Positions 6,279 through 16,584 are shown, counted from the stretch's first letter. The stretch: 64,000 nt of DNA from Sulfurimonas sp. HSL-3221 (GCF_021044585.1 NZ_CP087998.1:1054001-1118000), one strand, 5' to 3'. Numbers and translations: made by a program. The notes: generated from the letters alone by a model not told the origin.

Positions 6279-8510
6279 TTGCGGCAGGCACTTTTTATTA
6301 CTGTTTTGGCCATTTTGGTATACGCGGGGATCTCGACGATCATCGCGGATGCGGCAATTATCGGGACGATCGGGGAGATTATCGCCAAGGCGAACCGGGC
6401 GCTGTTCGGCTATGTCTCTTTCGCCTACCTTTTTGTTCTGCTGTACCCGTTGTATACCTACTACAGAAACAGTGAGATCAATGTCGAGCGCACCGAGAAG
6501 ATCCTGGCGGGTATCCTCCTCTTTTTCTCCCTGCTGATCCTGCAGGCGCTGGTGACGGAGGGGGCACTGCGCGGCGCTCTGGGTTCAGGGTTCGTTGATT
6601 TTCTTGAGCCCTATATCGGGGCGTTCGGACTCTGGGTCTTCTGGGTCATGACGGTCACGATAGCCGCCGTGATCCTGGTTGACGCCGAGAAGTTCCCCTC
6701 CATGCCCAAACCGAAACTCCCTTTTTCGTTCAGTAAAGAGGACGAGGAGGACGATGCGGAGCCGTCTCGGGAAACCATCCCGGCTAGAACGCGCGCCGCC
6801 GTGACGGAACGGCCGGGACTCTTTGACGATGACCCCTTCGATGCGCCCGCGTACGAGCGGATGAACATGCCCCTGAAGTCGGACGATTCGGTCATCAGAC
6901 TGGTGCCGAAAGCACAGCAGGCGAGCCCGTTCGAGGATGCGGAAGCAGAGGCGGAGGTGGCGCCGAAAGCGGCGCCTACAGCGAAAGAGGGGACTATTCT
7001 TGCAAAGGCCGAAGGGGTACGCCAGAAAAAAAGCGCGCTGATCGTCGAGGAGCTCGATGAAAACAAGAAGCTGCTCGAGCAGATCGAAAAAGGGAAGTCG
7101 GAGAAGCCCAAGAACTTCAAGCTGCCCTCCCTCGACTTTTTTCAAAAGCCGCCGAAACAGGGCAACAGCATCGACGAGCGCGAGCTCGATGACAAGATCC
7201 GCGATCTGATCGAGAAACTGGCGCAGTTCAAGATCGACGGGGACGTTATCCGCACCTACGCGGGACCGGTCGTCTCGACTTTCGAATTCAAACCGGCCGC
7301 GCACATCAAGGTCTCGAAGATCATGAACCTTCAAGACGACCTTGCGATGGCCCTGCGCGCCGAGACGATCCGTATCCAGGCGCCTATCCCTGGCAAGGAC
7401 GTTGTCGGGATCGAGATCCCGAACCATACCGTCGAGACGATCTACCTGCGCGAGATCTTCGAGAGCAAACTGTTCCAGGAAGCGAAGTCCCCCCTGACAA
7501 TAGCCCTGGGCAAGGACATTGTCGGCAAGCCGTTTATCACGGACCTGAAAAAACTGCCCCACCTCCTCATCGCGGGAACGACGGGTTCGGGCAAATCGGT
7601 GGGGATCAACGCGATGATCCTCAGCCTGCTCTACAAGAACTCCCCCGACCAGTTGCGGCTGCTGATGATCGACCCGAAGATGCTGGAGTTCTCCATCTAT
7701 AACGATATCCCGCACCTGCTCACCCCGGTGATCACGAAGGCCAAACAGGCGATCGCCGCGCTGAACAACATGGTCGGAGAGATGGAGCGCCGCTACCAGC
7801 TCATGAGCGAGTCGCGCACGAAAAACATCGAAAACTATAACGAGAAGATGAAGCGCGAAGGCGGACAGCCCTTCCCCTACATCGTCGTCATCATCGACGA
7901 GCTCGCCGACCTGATGATGACCTCGGGCAAGGATGTGGAGTACTCCATCGCCCGCCTGGCGCAGATGGCGCGGGCGTCGGGGATCCACCTGATCGTCGCG
8001 ACCCAGCGCCCCTCCGTGGACGTTGTCACGGGACTGATCAAGGCGAACCTGCCTTCGCGTATCAGCTACCGCGTCGGCCAGCGTGTCGACAGCAAGATCA
8101 TTCTCGACGCCCAGGGGGCGGAGTCGCTGCTGGGCCGGGGCGATATGCTCTTTACCCCTCCGGGGGCGACGGGACTGATCCGTCTGCATGCGCCGTGGAG
8201 TACCGAGGAGGAGATCGACCATGTCGTCCAGTTCCTCAAATCCCAGCGCGCACCGCAGTACGATGAATCCTTCCTCGCCGAGAGCGGCAGCAGTGGCAGT
8301 ACTGGTGACGAAGGGATGATCGAGGATATGGATGAACTCTACGAGGAGGCGAAAGAGATCGTCCTCGCCGACCGCAAAACCTCCATCAGCTACCTGCAGC
8401 GCAAACTCCAGATCGGCTATAACCGTGCCGCGCGTATCATCGAACAGATGGAACAGCGGGGTCTGCTGTCACCTCCCAACGCAAAAGGAAACCGCGATAT
8501 CATCGGATAA
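6279..8510 (+). CDS. ftsK: DNA translocase FtsK
   Basis: The 743-residue protein is a compact FtsK/SpoIIIE translocase that couples chromosome segregation and dimer resolution to division. The N-terminus has about four membrane helices (up to residue ~135), then a charged linker to ~residue 290, then the motor. Walker A is GTTGSGKS at 433-440, and Walker B is the IVVIIDELADLMM segment. The last ~60 residues are the DNA-orienting winged-helix gamma domain (SYLQRKLQIGYNRAARI). The start is a TTG at 6279 with GAGGA about 6 bases upstream; the nearby ATG at 6266 is out of frame. Its promoter lies between it and the divergent tRNA-Leu. Confidence 0.95.
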   Translation: MRQALFITVLAILVYAGISTIIADAAIIGTIGEIIAKANRALFGYVSFAYLFVLLYPLYTYYRNSEINVERTEKILAGILLFFSLLILQALVTEGALRGALGSGFVDFLEPYIGAFGLWVFWVMTVTIAAVILVDAEKFPSMPKPKLPFSFSKEDEEDDAEPSRETIPARTRAAVTERPGLFDDDPFDAPAYERMNMPLKSDDSVIRLVPKAQQASPFEDAEAEAEVAPKAAPTAKEGTILAKAEGVRQKKSALIVEELDENKKLLEQIEKGKSEKPKNFKLPSLDFFQKPPKQGNSIDERELDDKIRDLIEKLAQFKIDGDVIRTYAGPVVSTFEFKPAAHIKVSKIMNLQDDLAMALRAETIRIQAPIPGKDVVGIEIPNHTVETIYLREIFESKLFQEAKSPLTIALGKDIVGKPFITDLKKLPHLLIAGTTGSGKSVGINAMILSLLYKNSPDQLRLLMIDPKMLEFSIYNDIPHLLTPVITKAKQAIAALNNMVGEMERRYQLMSESRTKNIENYNEKMKREGGQPFPYIVVIIDELADLMMTSGKDVEYSIARLAQMARASGIHLIVATQRPSVDVVTGLIKANLPSRISYRVGQRVDSKIILDAQGAESLLGRGDMLFTPPGATGLIRLHAPWSTEEEIDHVVQFLKSQRAPQYDESFLAESGSSGSTGDEGMIEDMDELYEEAKEIVLADRKTSISYLQRKLQIGYNRAARIIEQMEQRGLLSPPNAKGNRDIIG

Positions 8511-8585
8511 AGTGAGGCTTGACCCTGCTTAGGCCTCAACCATGTTTCAAAACTAAACACATTGGTAACAAAATCTCAAAAATAG

Positions 8586-8600
8586 GTTACATTTTGTAAC
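8586..8600. promoter_or_regulatory. Inverted repeat upstream of the acnB promoter
   Basis: GTTAC-ATTTT-GTAAC is a 5-bp inverted repeat about 30 bases before the acnB -10. A related GGTAACAAAAT block lies just upstream, near 8562-8572. It could be an operator; the evidence is weak. Confidence 0.3.
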
Positions 8601-8630
8601 ACTAGAAACCTTCTTGATTCTTTCCTTCGC

Positions 8631-8636
8631 TATAAT
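8631..8636 (+). promoter_or_regulatory. -10 box of acnB
   Basis: TATAAT in the context TTCGC-TATAAT-CTC, 30 bases before the acnB ATG, with a T-rich stretch upstream. Confidence 0.55.
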
Positions 8637-8666
8637 CTCTCGAAATCTTATTTACAGGATAAAACG

Positions 8667-11219
8667 ATGGCTTTTATGGACGAATATAAAGCGCATGTAG
8701 CAGAGCGTGAAGCTCTGGGCGTACCTCCACTTCCTCTGTCTGCGGCGCAGACCGCTGACCTGATCGAAATGATCAAGGCAGGCGAAGGCGATATGGCCGA
8801 AAATATCGATCTTCTGAAAAACCGTGTTTCTCCGGGCGTTGACGACGCTGCCTATGTCAAAGCGGCATTCCTCAATGATGTTGCACAGGAAAATGTAGCC
8901 GTTGCGGCAATCGCACCGGATGCGGCGGTCGAAATGCTCGGCATGATGCTGGGCGGCTACAACGTCAAGCCGATCATCGATGCCCTCTCATCTTCCAATG
9001 CCGCCGTCGTTGACGCGGCGGTCAAGGCACTGAGCCATACGCTGCTCGTTTATGACGCGTTTAACGATGTCGAAGAACTGCACAAGGCCGGCAATGCCGC
9101 CGCGACGAAGGTGCTTGAGTCTTGGGCGAACGCAGAGTGGTTCACGTCCAAAGCCGATCTGCCTGAAAAAATCACCGTGACTGTCTTCAAGGTCCCGGGT
9201 GAGACCAATACTGACGACCTCTCCCCGGCGTCCGAAGCCTTTACACGTTCCGATATCCCGTTGCACGCAAACTCCATGCTCACGGCAAAGATGGACGACC
9301 CGATGGGTACGATCAAAGCCCTCAAAGAGAAGGGCCACCCGGTTGCCTATGTCGGTGACGTCGTCGGTACGGGCTCTTCCCGTAAATCCGGTATCAACTC
9401 CGTACAGTGGCACATGGGTGAGGATATCCCGGGCGTTCCGAACAAGCGCACCGGCGGTGTCGTTATCGGCGGTATCATCGCACCGATCTTCTTCGCGACG
9501 TCCGAAGACTCAGGCGCGCTCCCGCTCGAGATGGACGTGACACAGATGGAAACCGGCGATGTCGTCGATATCTATCCGTTCGAAGGCAAAGCAGAGAAGA
9601 ACGGCGAAGTGATCGCCACCTTCGGCCTGCGCCCGAACACGATCACGGACGAAGTCCGCGCCGGCGGCCGTATTCCGCTGATCATCGGCCGCGGTCTGAC
9701 GAAGAAAGCGCGCGAGGTCCTCGGTATGGGCGAGATCGATCTCTTCCTGAAGCCGGAGCAGCCGGCCGATACGGGCAAAGGGTACACCCTGGCGCAGAAG
9801 ATGGTCGGTAAAGCGTGCGGCCTCGAGGGCGTCCGCCCTGGCATGTACGTCGAACCGGTCATGACGACTGTCGGCTCCCAGGATACGACGGGACCGATGA
9901 CGCGCGACGAGATCAAAGAGCTCGCGGCGCTGGGCTTCAACGCTGACTTTGTCCTGCAGTCTTTCTGTCACACTGCGGCTTATCCGAAGCCTTCGGACAT
10001 CAAGATGTACCACACGCTTCCGGACTTCATCTCCAACCGTTCCGGTGTCGCGCTGCGCCCGGGCGACGGCGTTATCCACTCCTGGCTGAACCGCATGTGT
10101 CTGCCGGACACGGTCGGTACGGGTGCGGACTCGCACACCCGTTTCCCGATCGGTATCTCTTTCCCTGGCGGTTCGGGTATCGTTGCGTTCGCGGGCGTTA
10201 CCGGCTCCATGCCGCTGACGATGCCGGAATCCGTACTGGTCCGCTTCAAGGGCGAACTGCAGCCGGGCGTTACGCTGCGTGACCTGGTCAACGCGATCCC
10301 GTATGCTGCCATCCAGAGAGGCGAGCTGACCGTCGAGAAAAAAGGGAAGAAGAACATCTTCGCAGGACGTATCCTCGAAATCGAAGGGCTTCCGGATCTC
10401 AAAGTCGAGCAGGCGTTCGAGCTTTCCGATGCTTCTGCAGAGCGTTCTGCGGCGGCCTGTACGGTTCACCTTAACAAAGAGCCGGTCATCGAGTACATCA
10501 AATCCAACATTGTGCTGCTCCAGAGCATGATCGATGCGGGTTACCAGGATGCACGTACCCTGGCGCGCCGCAAAGAGAAGATGGAAGAGTGGCTTAAAAA
10601 TCCGGAACTGATGGAAGCGGACAAAGACGCCGAGTACGCAGCGGTTTACGAGATCGACCTGGGCGAGATCACGGAACCGATCCTTGCGTGTCCGAACGAT
10701 CCGGACGACGTTGCTACCCTTTCCGAGGTGCTGGCTGACGCTAACCGTCCGCACAACATCGACGAGGTCTTCGTCGGTTCGTGTATGACCAACATCGGTC
10801 ACTACCGCGCCCTGGGTGAAGTCCTCAAGGGCGAAGGCCAGGTTCCGGCGCGTCTGTGGGTTGTCCCGCCGACCCGTATGGATGAGCAGCAGCTCCAGGA
10901 AGAGGGCTACTACGCGATGTACGGTGCCGCCGGCGCGCGTACGGAGATCCCGGGCTGTTCCCTCTGTATGGGGAACCAGGCTCGTGTCGCTGACAACGCG
11001 GTCGTCTTCTCGACGTCCACGCGTAACTTCGACAACCGTATGGGTAAAGGTGCGCAGGTCTATCTCGGCTCTGCCGAACTGGCAGCCGTCTGTGCGATGC
11101 TCGGACGCCTCCCGACAAAAGAGGAGTACCTCGAGATCGTACCGAAGAAGATCGCCGGCAAAGAAGCCGACATCTACAAGTACCTCAACTTCAACCTGCT
11201 CGAAGAGTTCGCGCTCTAA
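8667..11219 (+). CDS. acnB: Aconitate hydratase B
   Basis: This 850-residue protein is the AcnB-type [4Fe-4S] aconitase that interconverts citrate and isocitrate, a step of the oxidative or, in many autotrophic Campylobacterota, the reductive TCA cycle. Domain order is that of AcnB: an N-terminal HEAT-like helical region, then the swivel domain ([12 protein letters not shown]), then the catalytic domains. The cluster ligands are C706 (FVGSCMTN) and C764/C767 (PGCSLCMGN). The sequence is full-length with no break. Its own -10 box lies upstream and a strong hairpin terminator directly downstream, so it is transcribed singly. Codon use is noticeably more regular than in the accessory genes nearby, fitting high expression. 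Confidence 0.97.
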   Translation: MAFMDEYKAHVAEREALGVPPLPLSAAQTADLIEMIKAGEGDMAENIDLLKNRVSPGVDDAAYVKAAFLNDVAQENVAVAAIAPDAAVEMLGMMLGGYNVKPIIDALSSSNAAVVDAAVKALSHTLLVYDAFNDVEELHKAGNAAATKVLESWANAEWFTSKADLPEKITVTVFKVPGETNTDDLSPASEAFTRSDIPLHANSMLTAKMDDPMGTIKALKEKGHPVAYVGDVVGTGSSRKSGINSVQWHMGEDIPGVPNKRTGGVVIGGIIAPIFFATSEDSGALPLEMDVTQMETGDVVDIYPFEGKAEKNGEVIATFGLRPNTITDEVRAGGRIPLIIGRGLTKKAREVLGMGEIDLFLKPEQPADTGKGYTLAQKMVGKACGLEGVRPGMYVEPVMTTVGSQDTTGPMTRDEIKELAALGFNADFVLQSFCHTAAYPKPSDIKMYHTLPDFISNRSGVALRPGDGVIHSWLNRMCLPDTVGTGADSHTRFPIGISFPGGSGIVAFAGVTGSMPLTMPESVLVRFKGELQPGVTLRDLVNAIPYAAIQRGELTVEKKGKKNIFAGRILEIEGLPDLKVEQAFELSDASAERSAAACTVHLNKEPVIEYIKSNIVLLQSMIDAGYQDARTLARRKEKMEEWLKNPELMEADKDAEYAAVYEIDLGEITEPILACPNDPDDVATLSEVLADANRPHNIDEVFVGSCMTNIGHYRALGEVLKGEGQVPARLWVVPPTRMDEQQLQEEGYYAMYGAAGARTEIPGCSLCMGNQARVADNAVVFSTSTRNFDNRMGKGAQVYLGSAELAAVCAMLGRLPTKEEYLEIVPKKIAGKEADIYKYLNFNLLEEFAL

Positions 11220-11225
11220 GCAGGC

Positions 11226-11256
11226 TTCCCCTCTGCGGGGAACCGCTCTTTTTTTT
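11226..11256 (+). terminator. Rho-independent terminator of acnB
   Basis: TTCCCC (11226-11231) pairs with GGGGAA (11237-11242) around a 5-base loop. A tract of T residues follows at 11249-11256. Confidence 0.8.
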
Positions 11257-11360
11257 CTCCGAACTTTCTTTTTTCATCCCTTTACATTACAAGCAGCCGG
11301 GCCGTTGCCGTCTACCGTATCGATGTCGCACGCCGTTTGCGCCGTGCAATCAAAGAGGGG

Positions 11361-12395
11361 TTATTTTTCTTTGGCGGGCCACTGTTCCCAGGGTTCGACG
11401 TCATAGTCCATTTCCAGGATCCAAGGATGGTAAGCCGTCGGATGCTTTGCATGACGTTCGAGCACGCTGGCGTGGACGAGGGGTTTGCCGCGGGTCGCCG
11501 CGTCCCAATGGCGCTGCTCGCGGCGGTAGAGACGGGTCAGCCATGTCCCGCGCGAATCGTGCATCTTCCCCTGGGCATCTTCATGGGGATCGACCGTGTG
11601 TTTCGGATAGATCAGAAGCCCGTGGTTGATCGCCTGCCGGGTGAGCCAGACCAGGGGGATGTCGGAGAGGTCCTGCTCCGCATAACCGCCGCCGACGTCG
11701 GTATGCATCCCGCTGAACCAGACCTGTTTGACGGTCTGCCACTCTTTGACCTGCTTCTCCCACAGCACCGGGTGGAAGGTTTTGCGTTCGTCGTCGATGG
11801 CCAGGGCTTGGTAGGCGTGCGTGATGGTTTCGCTGAGCCTGAAATTGTGGAAACGGTGGCGGAACCCCGGAATGCCGTCGAGCAGGACGCTGAGGCTCTT
11901 GATGGGAAGGCCGAGTGCGGCGACGGTGTCGTAGCAGCCGATAAACTCCACCTTGGTCCACATATTGTGATGGTCTTTCAAAAAGGCGGCGGCTTTCTCC
12001 TTGCGTTTGCCCTCATCCTCGATCATGTAGATATCATAGGCAGTGGCGATCAGTTCGGGACGGGATTTCGGCAGGATGCCGAAGTAGTGCAGGAACCCCG
12101 AGAGGCTGCGCACCGTTGCCGCGCCGCGGCTGAACCCGAACAGGAAGATCTTGTCCCCGGCTTCATAATGCTCAAAGAGAAAACGGTAACACTGCTGAAT
12201 ATTGCGGGAAATGCCGAAACCGCCGACGTTCCCGGTCAGCCGGTGGATGCCCGTGCCAAGCCCCGGATCGTAAAAGGCGATCTGCCGCGGGGTGCGGTCC
12301 TCGATCATGTTGAAGAGTTTATAGATATTGGTGTTGTTGCCTTTGCCGCCCTCCTGGCCGGTCCCGTCGGAGAAGATTACGATATTTTTTGCCAT
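11361..12395 (-). CDS. DUF2235 alpha/beta-hydrolase (Tle1-like phospholipase family)
   Basis: The 344-residue protein belongs to DUF2235, which includes type VI secretion lipase effectors of the Tle1 type. It opens with the characteristic NIVIFSDGTGQE strand, has a lipase nucleophile motif GFSRG with Ser89, and contains the later HTDVGGGYAEQDLSD segment typical of the family. There is no signal peptide. I use the ATG at 12395 (ribosome-binding site AGGGATG), not the TTG at 12425 that would extend into the neighbouring gene. It ends close to the upstream 7TM-DISM gene (1-base gap), so the two may be co-transcribed. No VgrG, Hcp or immunity-like gene adjoins it, so an effector role is unsupported here. 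Confidence 0.85.
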   Translation of the reverse strand: MAKNIVIFSDGTGQEGGKGNNTNIYKLFNMIEDRTPRQIAFYDPGLGTGIHRLTGNVGGFGISRNIQQCYRFLFEHYEAGDKIFLFGFSRGAATVRSLSGFLHYFGILPKSRPELIATAYDIYMIEDEGKRKEKAAAFLKDHHNMWTKVEFIGCYDTVAALGLPIKSLSVLLDGIPGFRHRFHNFRLSETITHAYQALAIDDERKTFHPVLWEKQVKEWQTVKQVWFSGMHTDVGGGYAEQDLSDIPLVWLTRQAINHGLLIYPKHTVDPHEDAQGKMHDSRGTWLTRLYRREQRHWDAATRGKPLVHASVLERHAKHPTAYHPWILEMDYDVEPWEQWPAKEK

Positions 12396-12396
12396 G

Positions 12397-14868
12397 TCAT
12401 CCCTTTTTGATTTGATCCCGCACAAAGTATTTGGCGACCAATGCCCCCGCCGTCATCGGTTTGTCAAAATAGTAGCCCTGGAAAATATCGCATTTCATTC
12501 TCTTGAGCAGCTGTACCTGGCCTTCCTTCTCGACGCCTTCGATCACGACTTTCATCCCCAGCGCATGCCCGAGTTCGGTCATGGTCTTGACGATCACGGC
12601 TGTTTTGGCGTTGAATTCGATTTCGTCGATAAAACTCTTGTCGATTTTAATAGTATCGACCTGGAAGGATTGGAGGTAGGTAAAGGTGGAGTAACCCGTC
12701 CCGAAGTCGTCGATGGCGATCTTGATGCCCGCATCGCATAGCGACTTGATGGTTTCGATGTTATCGGTAGAGCTTTCGACGATGATCCTTTCTGTCAATT
12801 CGAGTTCGAGGAGGTCTGGATTGAGATTGTACTCGGAGAAAAGGTCCAGAAGGTCCCGGATGAAGTAGGTGTCGTTGATATCGACTGCCGTGACGTTGAC
12901 GGCGGCAAAGATGCCGTCCCATCCAATCCGCTGCCACTGTTTGAGCGCCTTGCAGGACTCCTCAAGGACCCAATGCGTGATCCGCAGAATCAGTCCGTTC
13001 TGTTCGGCAATGCCGATGAAGGTATCGGGGGTGAGTATCCCCCGTTTGGGGTGACGCCACCGCAGCAGGACTTCGACGCCGGCGAGACTGTTGTCTGTGG
13101 CACTGATCTTCGGCTGAAACAGCAGGAAAAACTCGTTGTTATCCAGGGCCTCGAAAAGATCGTTGTGGAGCTTCAGACGTTCGATGGCCATGTTGTCCAA
13201 GACGGGGTTGAAGAAATAGAATCGGTTCTTGCCGAGCTCCTTTGCCTTGTGCAGCGCCGTGTCGCTGTTTTTCATCAGGGTGTCGTAGTCATCCCCGTCA
13301 TTGGGATAGAGCGCTATTCCCACGCTGGCCGTAATATGGATGATGTGGTTGTCGAGGTTAAAGGGTTTGCGGATCTGGACAAGAAGCTGGTCGACGATAT
13401 GCGTCAGGCTCTCCGTCGACTGGATCCGTTCGAGGATGATGAGAAACTCGTCCTGCCCCATGCGCAAAATGGTGTCAAAACGCCGGAGATGGGCTTTGAG
13501 ACGGCCACTGAGCTGCATCAGCAGCTGGTCGCCGACCTTGTGCGTCATCGAGTCGTTGATGTTCTTGAAGTCATCGATGTCGATGGAGAGGACGGCAAAG
13601 GGGAGTTTGTCTTTTTTCGCATAGTTTATGGACGATGCGAAAATGCGCTGCAGGGAGTGGCGGTTTCCAATGCCCGTTAGCTGGTCGATGTAGAGCAGCG
13701 ACTGCAGCTGGTCGCCCAGGGCGTAGGAGAGGACGATGATTTTGAGCAGTACCCCGAACTGCTGGGAGTGCAGGATAAACCAGGTCGACGGCAGCAGCCC
13801 GAACTTATGCAGTGCCAGCAGTGTGGAACCGGCGAAAAAGAGACTCCAGGCGCCGAGGTAGAAACGGGCCCGCCTTTTATTATGCTTCTGGATGGCAAAA
13901 CCGGCAGAGAGCAGTATGACGGGCGTAATGGCCGCCAGGAGGGTTGTCAGTTTGACCGTCAGGTAGTAGATGTCGAAAAAACTCATGATCATGGGGACGA
14001 GGTTGATCATGATGATGACGTTCAGGACGGAGTGCAGTTTCGGCGTATAGAGCTCCGTTTCCAAAAAGCGCTGGCCGAAAAGGATGGCCGACAGGATCGT
14101 AAGATTGACAAAGAAGGGAACGCCTTCGTTGTACAGCCAGGGGTGATCGGGGAAAAGCAGCATAGGCGTGAAGCCGTCGAAAGAGAGCTGCATCATCGTA
14201 TAGAAGACGATGAAGCCGACATAATAGAGGTAGATGGCTCTGCGGAAGATCAGGAAAAAAATAAAGTTGTACAGCGACAAAATAATGAGGATGCCGTAAA
14301 AGATGCCGTAAAAGAGGAAACGTCTCTGATCGGCATCCTGCAGGGCGTCCGGGTCGTTAATGGTGATGGGGAGATCGATCGCCGATTGGGAATGGATCTT
14401 CCAGACCAGTGTCGTGGTCTTATCCGGAAGGAGAGTGATCGGGAAACGGAACGTCAGGCTCGACAAGGGGCGTGATGCGAAAGGGCGCTTGTCCCCGCTG
14501 GAAAAATGGGCGATGACTTTTTTGTTTTCGATCACGTAGAGATCGACATAATCGAGCAGAGGGTTTTCGAGGTCGACGATCCATGCATTCTCGGTGTGGG
14601 AAGTGTTCTTCAGTGTCGAACGGAGCCAGATGGTGTCGTCGACATAACCGAAGGGGAGCTGATGCTTATCAACGGTGTTGCATATCGCCGGGCTGCTGCC
14701 CTCCAGGAACATGTCGACGTTCAGCATATTCAGATGGTCCATGCAGAGCAGAACAGAGTCGGAGAGATCATACTGTTTTCCGCTGGAAGTGACATTGATG
14801 ACAGGTTCGGCGGAGAGGGGATTCAAAGTGAGAAAAATCAGAATAAAAATATGAAAAACCGTTTGCAT
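12397..14868 (-). CDS. 7TM-DISM sensor with GGDEF and EAL domains
   Basis: The protein (823 residues from the chosen start) has a signal peptide ending near SAEP, a periplasmic 7TMR-DISM extracellular domain (residues ~25-175), seven membrane helices (~180-390), a GGDEF domain whose signature is GQDEF, and an EAL domain (EVLLR, ELTERI, IAIDDFGTGYS, IEGVE, DIFQGYYF). It is probably an envelope sensor that makes and/or degrades c-di-GMP; the EAL residues look intact, while GQDEF makes cyclase activity uncertain. In-frame ATGs at 14892 and 14886 would put extra residues before the signal peptide, and a TATAAT box overlaps that stretch, ending 6 bases before the ATG at 14868. The transcript may therefore be leaderless. 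Confidence 0.9.
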   Translation of the reverse strand: MQTVFHIFILIFLTLNPLSAEPVINVTSSGKQYDLSDSVLLCMDHLNMLNVDMFLEGSSPAICNTVDKHQLPFGYVDDTIWLRSTLKNTSHTENAWIVDLENPLLDYVDLYVIENKKVIAHFSSGDKRPFASRPLSSLTFRFPITLLPDKTTTLVWKIHSQSAIDLPITINDPDALQDADQRRFLFYGIFYGILIILSLYNFIFFLIFRRAIYLYYVGFIVFYTMMQLSFDGFTPMLLFPDHPWLYNEGVPFFVNLTILSAILFGQRFLETELYTPKLHSVLNVIIMINLVPMIMSFFDIYYLTVKLTTLLAAITPVILLSAGFAIQKHNKRRARFYLGAWSLFFAGSTLLALHKFGLLPSTWFILHSQQFGVLLKIIVLSYALGDQLQSLLYIDQLTGIGNRHSLQRIFASSINYAKKDKLPFAVLSIDIDDFKNINDSMTHKVGDQLLMQLSGRLKAHLRRFDTILRMGQDEFLIILERIQSTESLTHIVDQLLVQIRKPFNLDNHIIHITASVGIALYPNDGDDYDTLMKNSDTALHKAKELGKNRFYFFNPVLDNMAIERLKLHNDLFEALDNNEFFLLFQPKISATDNSLAGVEVLLRWRHPKRGILTPDTFIGIAEQNGLILRITHWVLEESCKALKQWQRIGWDGIFAAVNVTAVDINDTYFIRDLLDLFSEYNLNPDLLELELTERIIVESSTDNIETIKSLCDAGIKIAIDDFGTGYSTFTYLQSFQVDTIKIDKSFIDEIEFNAKTAVIVKTMTELGHALGMKVVIEGVEKEGQVQLLKRMKCDIFQGYYFDKPMTAGALVAKYFVRDQIKKG

Positions 14869-14874
14869 GGGTTC

Positions 14875-14880
14875 ATTATA
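14875..14880 (-). promoter_or_regulatory. -10 box of the 7TM-DISM gene
   Basis: Reverse strand TATAAT followed by GAACCC and the ATG at 14868; no Shine-Dalgarno falls between the expected start of transcription and the ATG. Confidence 0.5.
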
Positions 14881-14973
14881 CTCCATAGGCATCTAATTTG
14901 TATTAATAACGTGATAAACGATTTTGCGCTTGTTAGTTGAACTGGTACAATTAGCTTTTTGAAAAGGATGAAT

Positions 14974-15318
14974 ATGGAACAATTGCCCAAATGCCCCCAG
15001 TGCGGAAGCGAATACACATATGAGGATGGTGAGCTTTACGTCTGTCCGGAGTGCGCCCATGAATGGTCCAAAGATGCCGCGGACGCCGGTGCTGAGGATG
15101 CGTTTGTCGTGCGTGACGCCAACGGGAACATTCTGCAAGACGGCGATACCGTGACGGTCATCAAGGACCTGAAGGTCAAGGGCGCATCGTCCGATATCAA
15201 GGTCGGTACCAAGGTTAAAAATATCAAACTGAACCCTAACAGCGACCACAACATCGACTGTAAGATCCCCGGTGTCGGCGCGATGGGACTCAAGTCCGAA
15301 TTCGTTAAAAAAGTCTGA
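14974..15318 (+). CDS. yjdM: PhnA/YjdM-family zinc-ribbon protein
   Basis: The 114-residue protein matches the PhnA (YjdM) family over its full length. It has an N-terminal zinc ribbon (C7, C10, C24, C27; [13 protein letters not shown] then CPECAHEW) and a C-terminal KOW/SH3-like beta domain ([14 protein letters not shown]). The family is common, often lies outside phosphonate operons, and its molecular role is unclear. I start at the ATG at 14974, which has AAGGA 6 bases upstream; the in-frame TTG at 14959 and ATG at 14968 have no properly spaced site. It is a single gene ending at a hairpin terminator and divergent from the 7TM-DISM gene. Confidence 0.9.
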   Translation: MEQLPKCPQCGSEYTYEDGELYVCPECAHEWSKDAADAGAEDAFVVRDANGNILQDGDTVTVIKDLKVKGASSDIKVGTKVKNIKLNPNSDHNIDCKIPGVGAMGLKSEFVKKV

Positions 15319-15331
15319 TCCCTCTTCTGAC

Positions 15332-15353
15332 GGTCGGCGGCAGCACGCCGACC
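15332..15353. terminator. Hairpin between the convergent yjdM and transglutaminase-like genes
   Basis: GGTCGGCG (15332-15339) pairs perfectly with CGCCGACC (15346-15353) around a 6-base loop. The T-tract afterwards is weak, so it may act in both directions inefficiently. Confidence 0.55.
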
Positions 15354-15377
15354 GATTGCTACGTTTAATTTCCCCGT

Positions 15378-16214
15378 TTAACGTTCTTCAACCGGACGGA
15401 AACGTGCCGTTCTGATCCATTGGCCACCGGTGTATGCCGTGGTGAGCGGCGATCCGTAGTTGTACCAGATGTACCGGTCGTTGAACATCCCCTTGGGATG
15501 GTAGTTCGGCAGGGCGGACGCCAGGGGGAAACTGCTTTTCACCCGCTTGGCCGTTGCTTCGAGGAGGTAGGTGTTTCCCGCTTCGAACACGACGACCCAG
15601 GCATGCCCCTCGTTTTTATACGTTCCGAAGACGACCCGTGCATCGTAGCCGATTCCCTCCAGCCAGTCGGCGAGCAAGATGGCGTGATCCTCGCAGTCGC
15701 CGCGCCCGCTTAAGTAAGCTTCCTCGGAACTGAGCCAGATCTCGGCATACCCTTTGAACTGCTGTTCGTCACGCACATAGTGCATATGCCTTGATATATG
15801 GTGCATGGCACTCCATTTCGAATCGACGCTGAAGGGGATGAAGTGCTTGAAAAAACCATTGGCATAGTAGGCTTTGAGATCGCGCCCATAGGCGAAATAG
15901 GCGACGGGTTTCTTATTGAGACGCTGGGAACCGGACCCCTGGCCCCGCGATTTGTTGGCGGGCCGGTCCAGCCATGCCGGGATCCTGGCGCTGCGTTTCT
16001 CCGGCACGGAGAGCAGCTGCATCTCACCCGCTCTCGGCCCCGGACGGTGATGGGGAAGGGAAGCGTCGGGCAGCGTGACGCTCTGCGGCGGCGGGAGCGG
16101 CAGGGCGGCTTCGTCGTGCCGCTGTTTGAGCGCCATGATGAAGAAGAGGGGGACGTAGAGCAGGATAAGGACCCGCAGCAGGGTAAAGAAGGTTCGTAGG
16201 AACTTTGCGATCAT
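15378..16214 (-). CDS. Membrane-anchored transglutaminase-like cysteine protein
   Basis: The 278-residue protein has one N-terminal membrane helix (residues ~8-28), a proline-rich linker, and a C-terminal transglutaminase-like (BTLCP-type) fold. The catalytic set is visible: C174 in SGRGDCEDHA, H204 in GHAWVVV, and an acidic residue E219 in LLEAT. Such proteins are usually periplasmic cysteine peptidases, some of which process surface adhesins or their regulators. The ATG overlaps the stop of the upstream DUF350 gene (ATGA), so the pair is an operon. The substrate cannot be read from the sequence. No LapD/LapA-type adhesin gene is adjacent. Confidence 0.8.
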   Translation of the reverse strand: MIAKFLRTFFTLLRVLILLYVPLFFIMALKQRHDEAALPLPPPQSVTLPDASLPHHRPGPRAGEMQLLSVPEKRSARIPAWLDRPANKSRGQGSGSQRLNKKPVAYFAYGRDLKAYYANGFFKHFIPFSVDSKWSAMHHISRHMHYVRDEQQFKGYAEIWLSSEEAYLSGRGDCEDHAILLADWLEGIGYDARVVFGTYKNEGHAWVVVFEAGNTYLLEATAKRVKSSFPLASALPNYHPKGMFNDRYIWYNYGSPLTTAYTGGQWIRTARFRPVEER

Positions 16215-16441
16215 GTCATCGAGGAGGCGACGATGATGGCGATGAAGATGAGGATGGTCGACGCGAAGATCGCGGCGGCGACGTTGCCTTTTTTGATCTC
16301 CTCCTCGAGGGCGATGGATTTCAGCAGTTTGCTGTCAATGTACTTCAGGGCAATGACGGCGATAACGAGCACAGCCACCGTATAGACAAGATTGACGGAA
16401 AGGTTGATGAGAGTGGAGATAAAAAAGTCGCTTTCTGGCAT
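16211..16441 (-). CDS. Small DUF350-type membrane protein
   Basis: The 76-residue protein has two hydrophobic helices (LVYTVAVLVIAVIALKYI and a C-terminal IFASTILIFIAIIVASS) separated by a charged segment with EEEIKKGNVAAAI, the hallmark of DUF350 units. Longer DUF350 proteins carry several repeats; this has one. It is translationally coupled with the downstream transglutaminase-like gene (4-base overlap). DUF350 genes are often found beside transglutaminase-like or ATP-grasp genes, but the function is unknown. No promoter is obvious in the 140 bases upstream. Confidence 0.8.
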   Translation of the reverse strand: MPESDFFISTLINLSVNLVYTVAVLVIAVIALKYIDSKLLKSIALEEEIKKGNVAAAIFASTILIFIAIIVASSMT

Positions 16442-16584
16442 AGACTATTCCTTCGTTGAAGCTGGTGCACGTAGTGTAGCGCACCTTTTCTTTTACGGGC
16501 ACGAAGGGTGTAGAGGGGAACGCTTGCTGGGCAAACGGGCGTCAACGTTCTTGCCACGGATACCTTGGTACCCGCAGCAGTATG

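Noticed and set aside
6585-8222. 545-residue reverse frame inside ftsK
   Set aside because: Shadow of ftsK with no domain; composition follows the opposite strand.
11337-12410. 357-residue forward frame opposite the first DUF2235 gene
   Set aside because: The reverse strand carries the GFSRG and DVGGGY family motifs; the forward frame has none.
15332-15353. Strong hairpin considered as a small RNA
   Set aside because: It sits between two convergent stops, where a terminator is the simpler reading.
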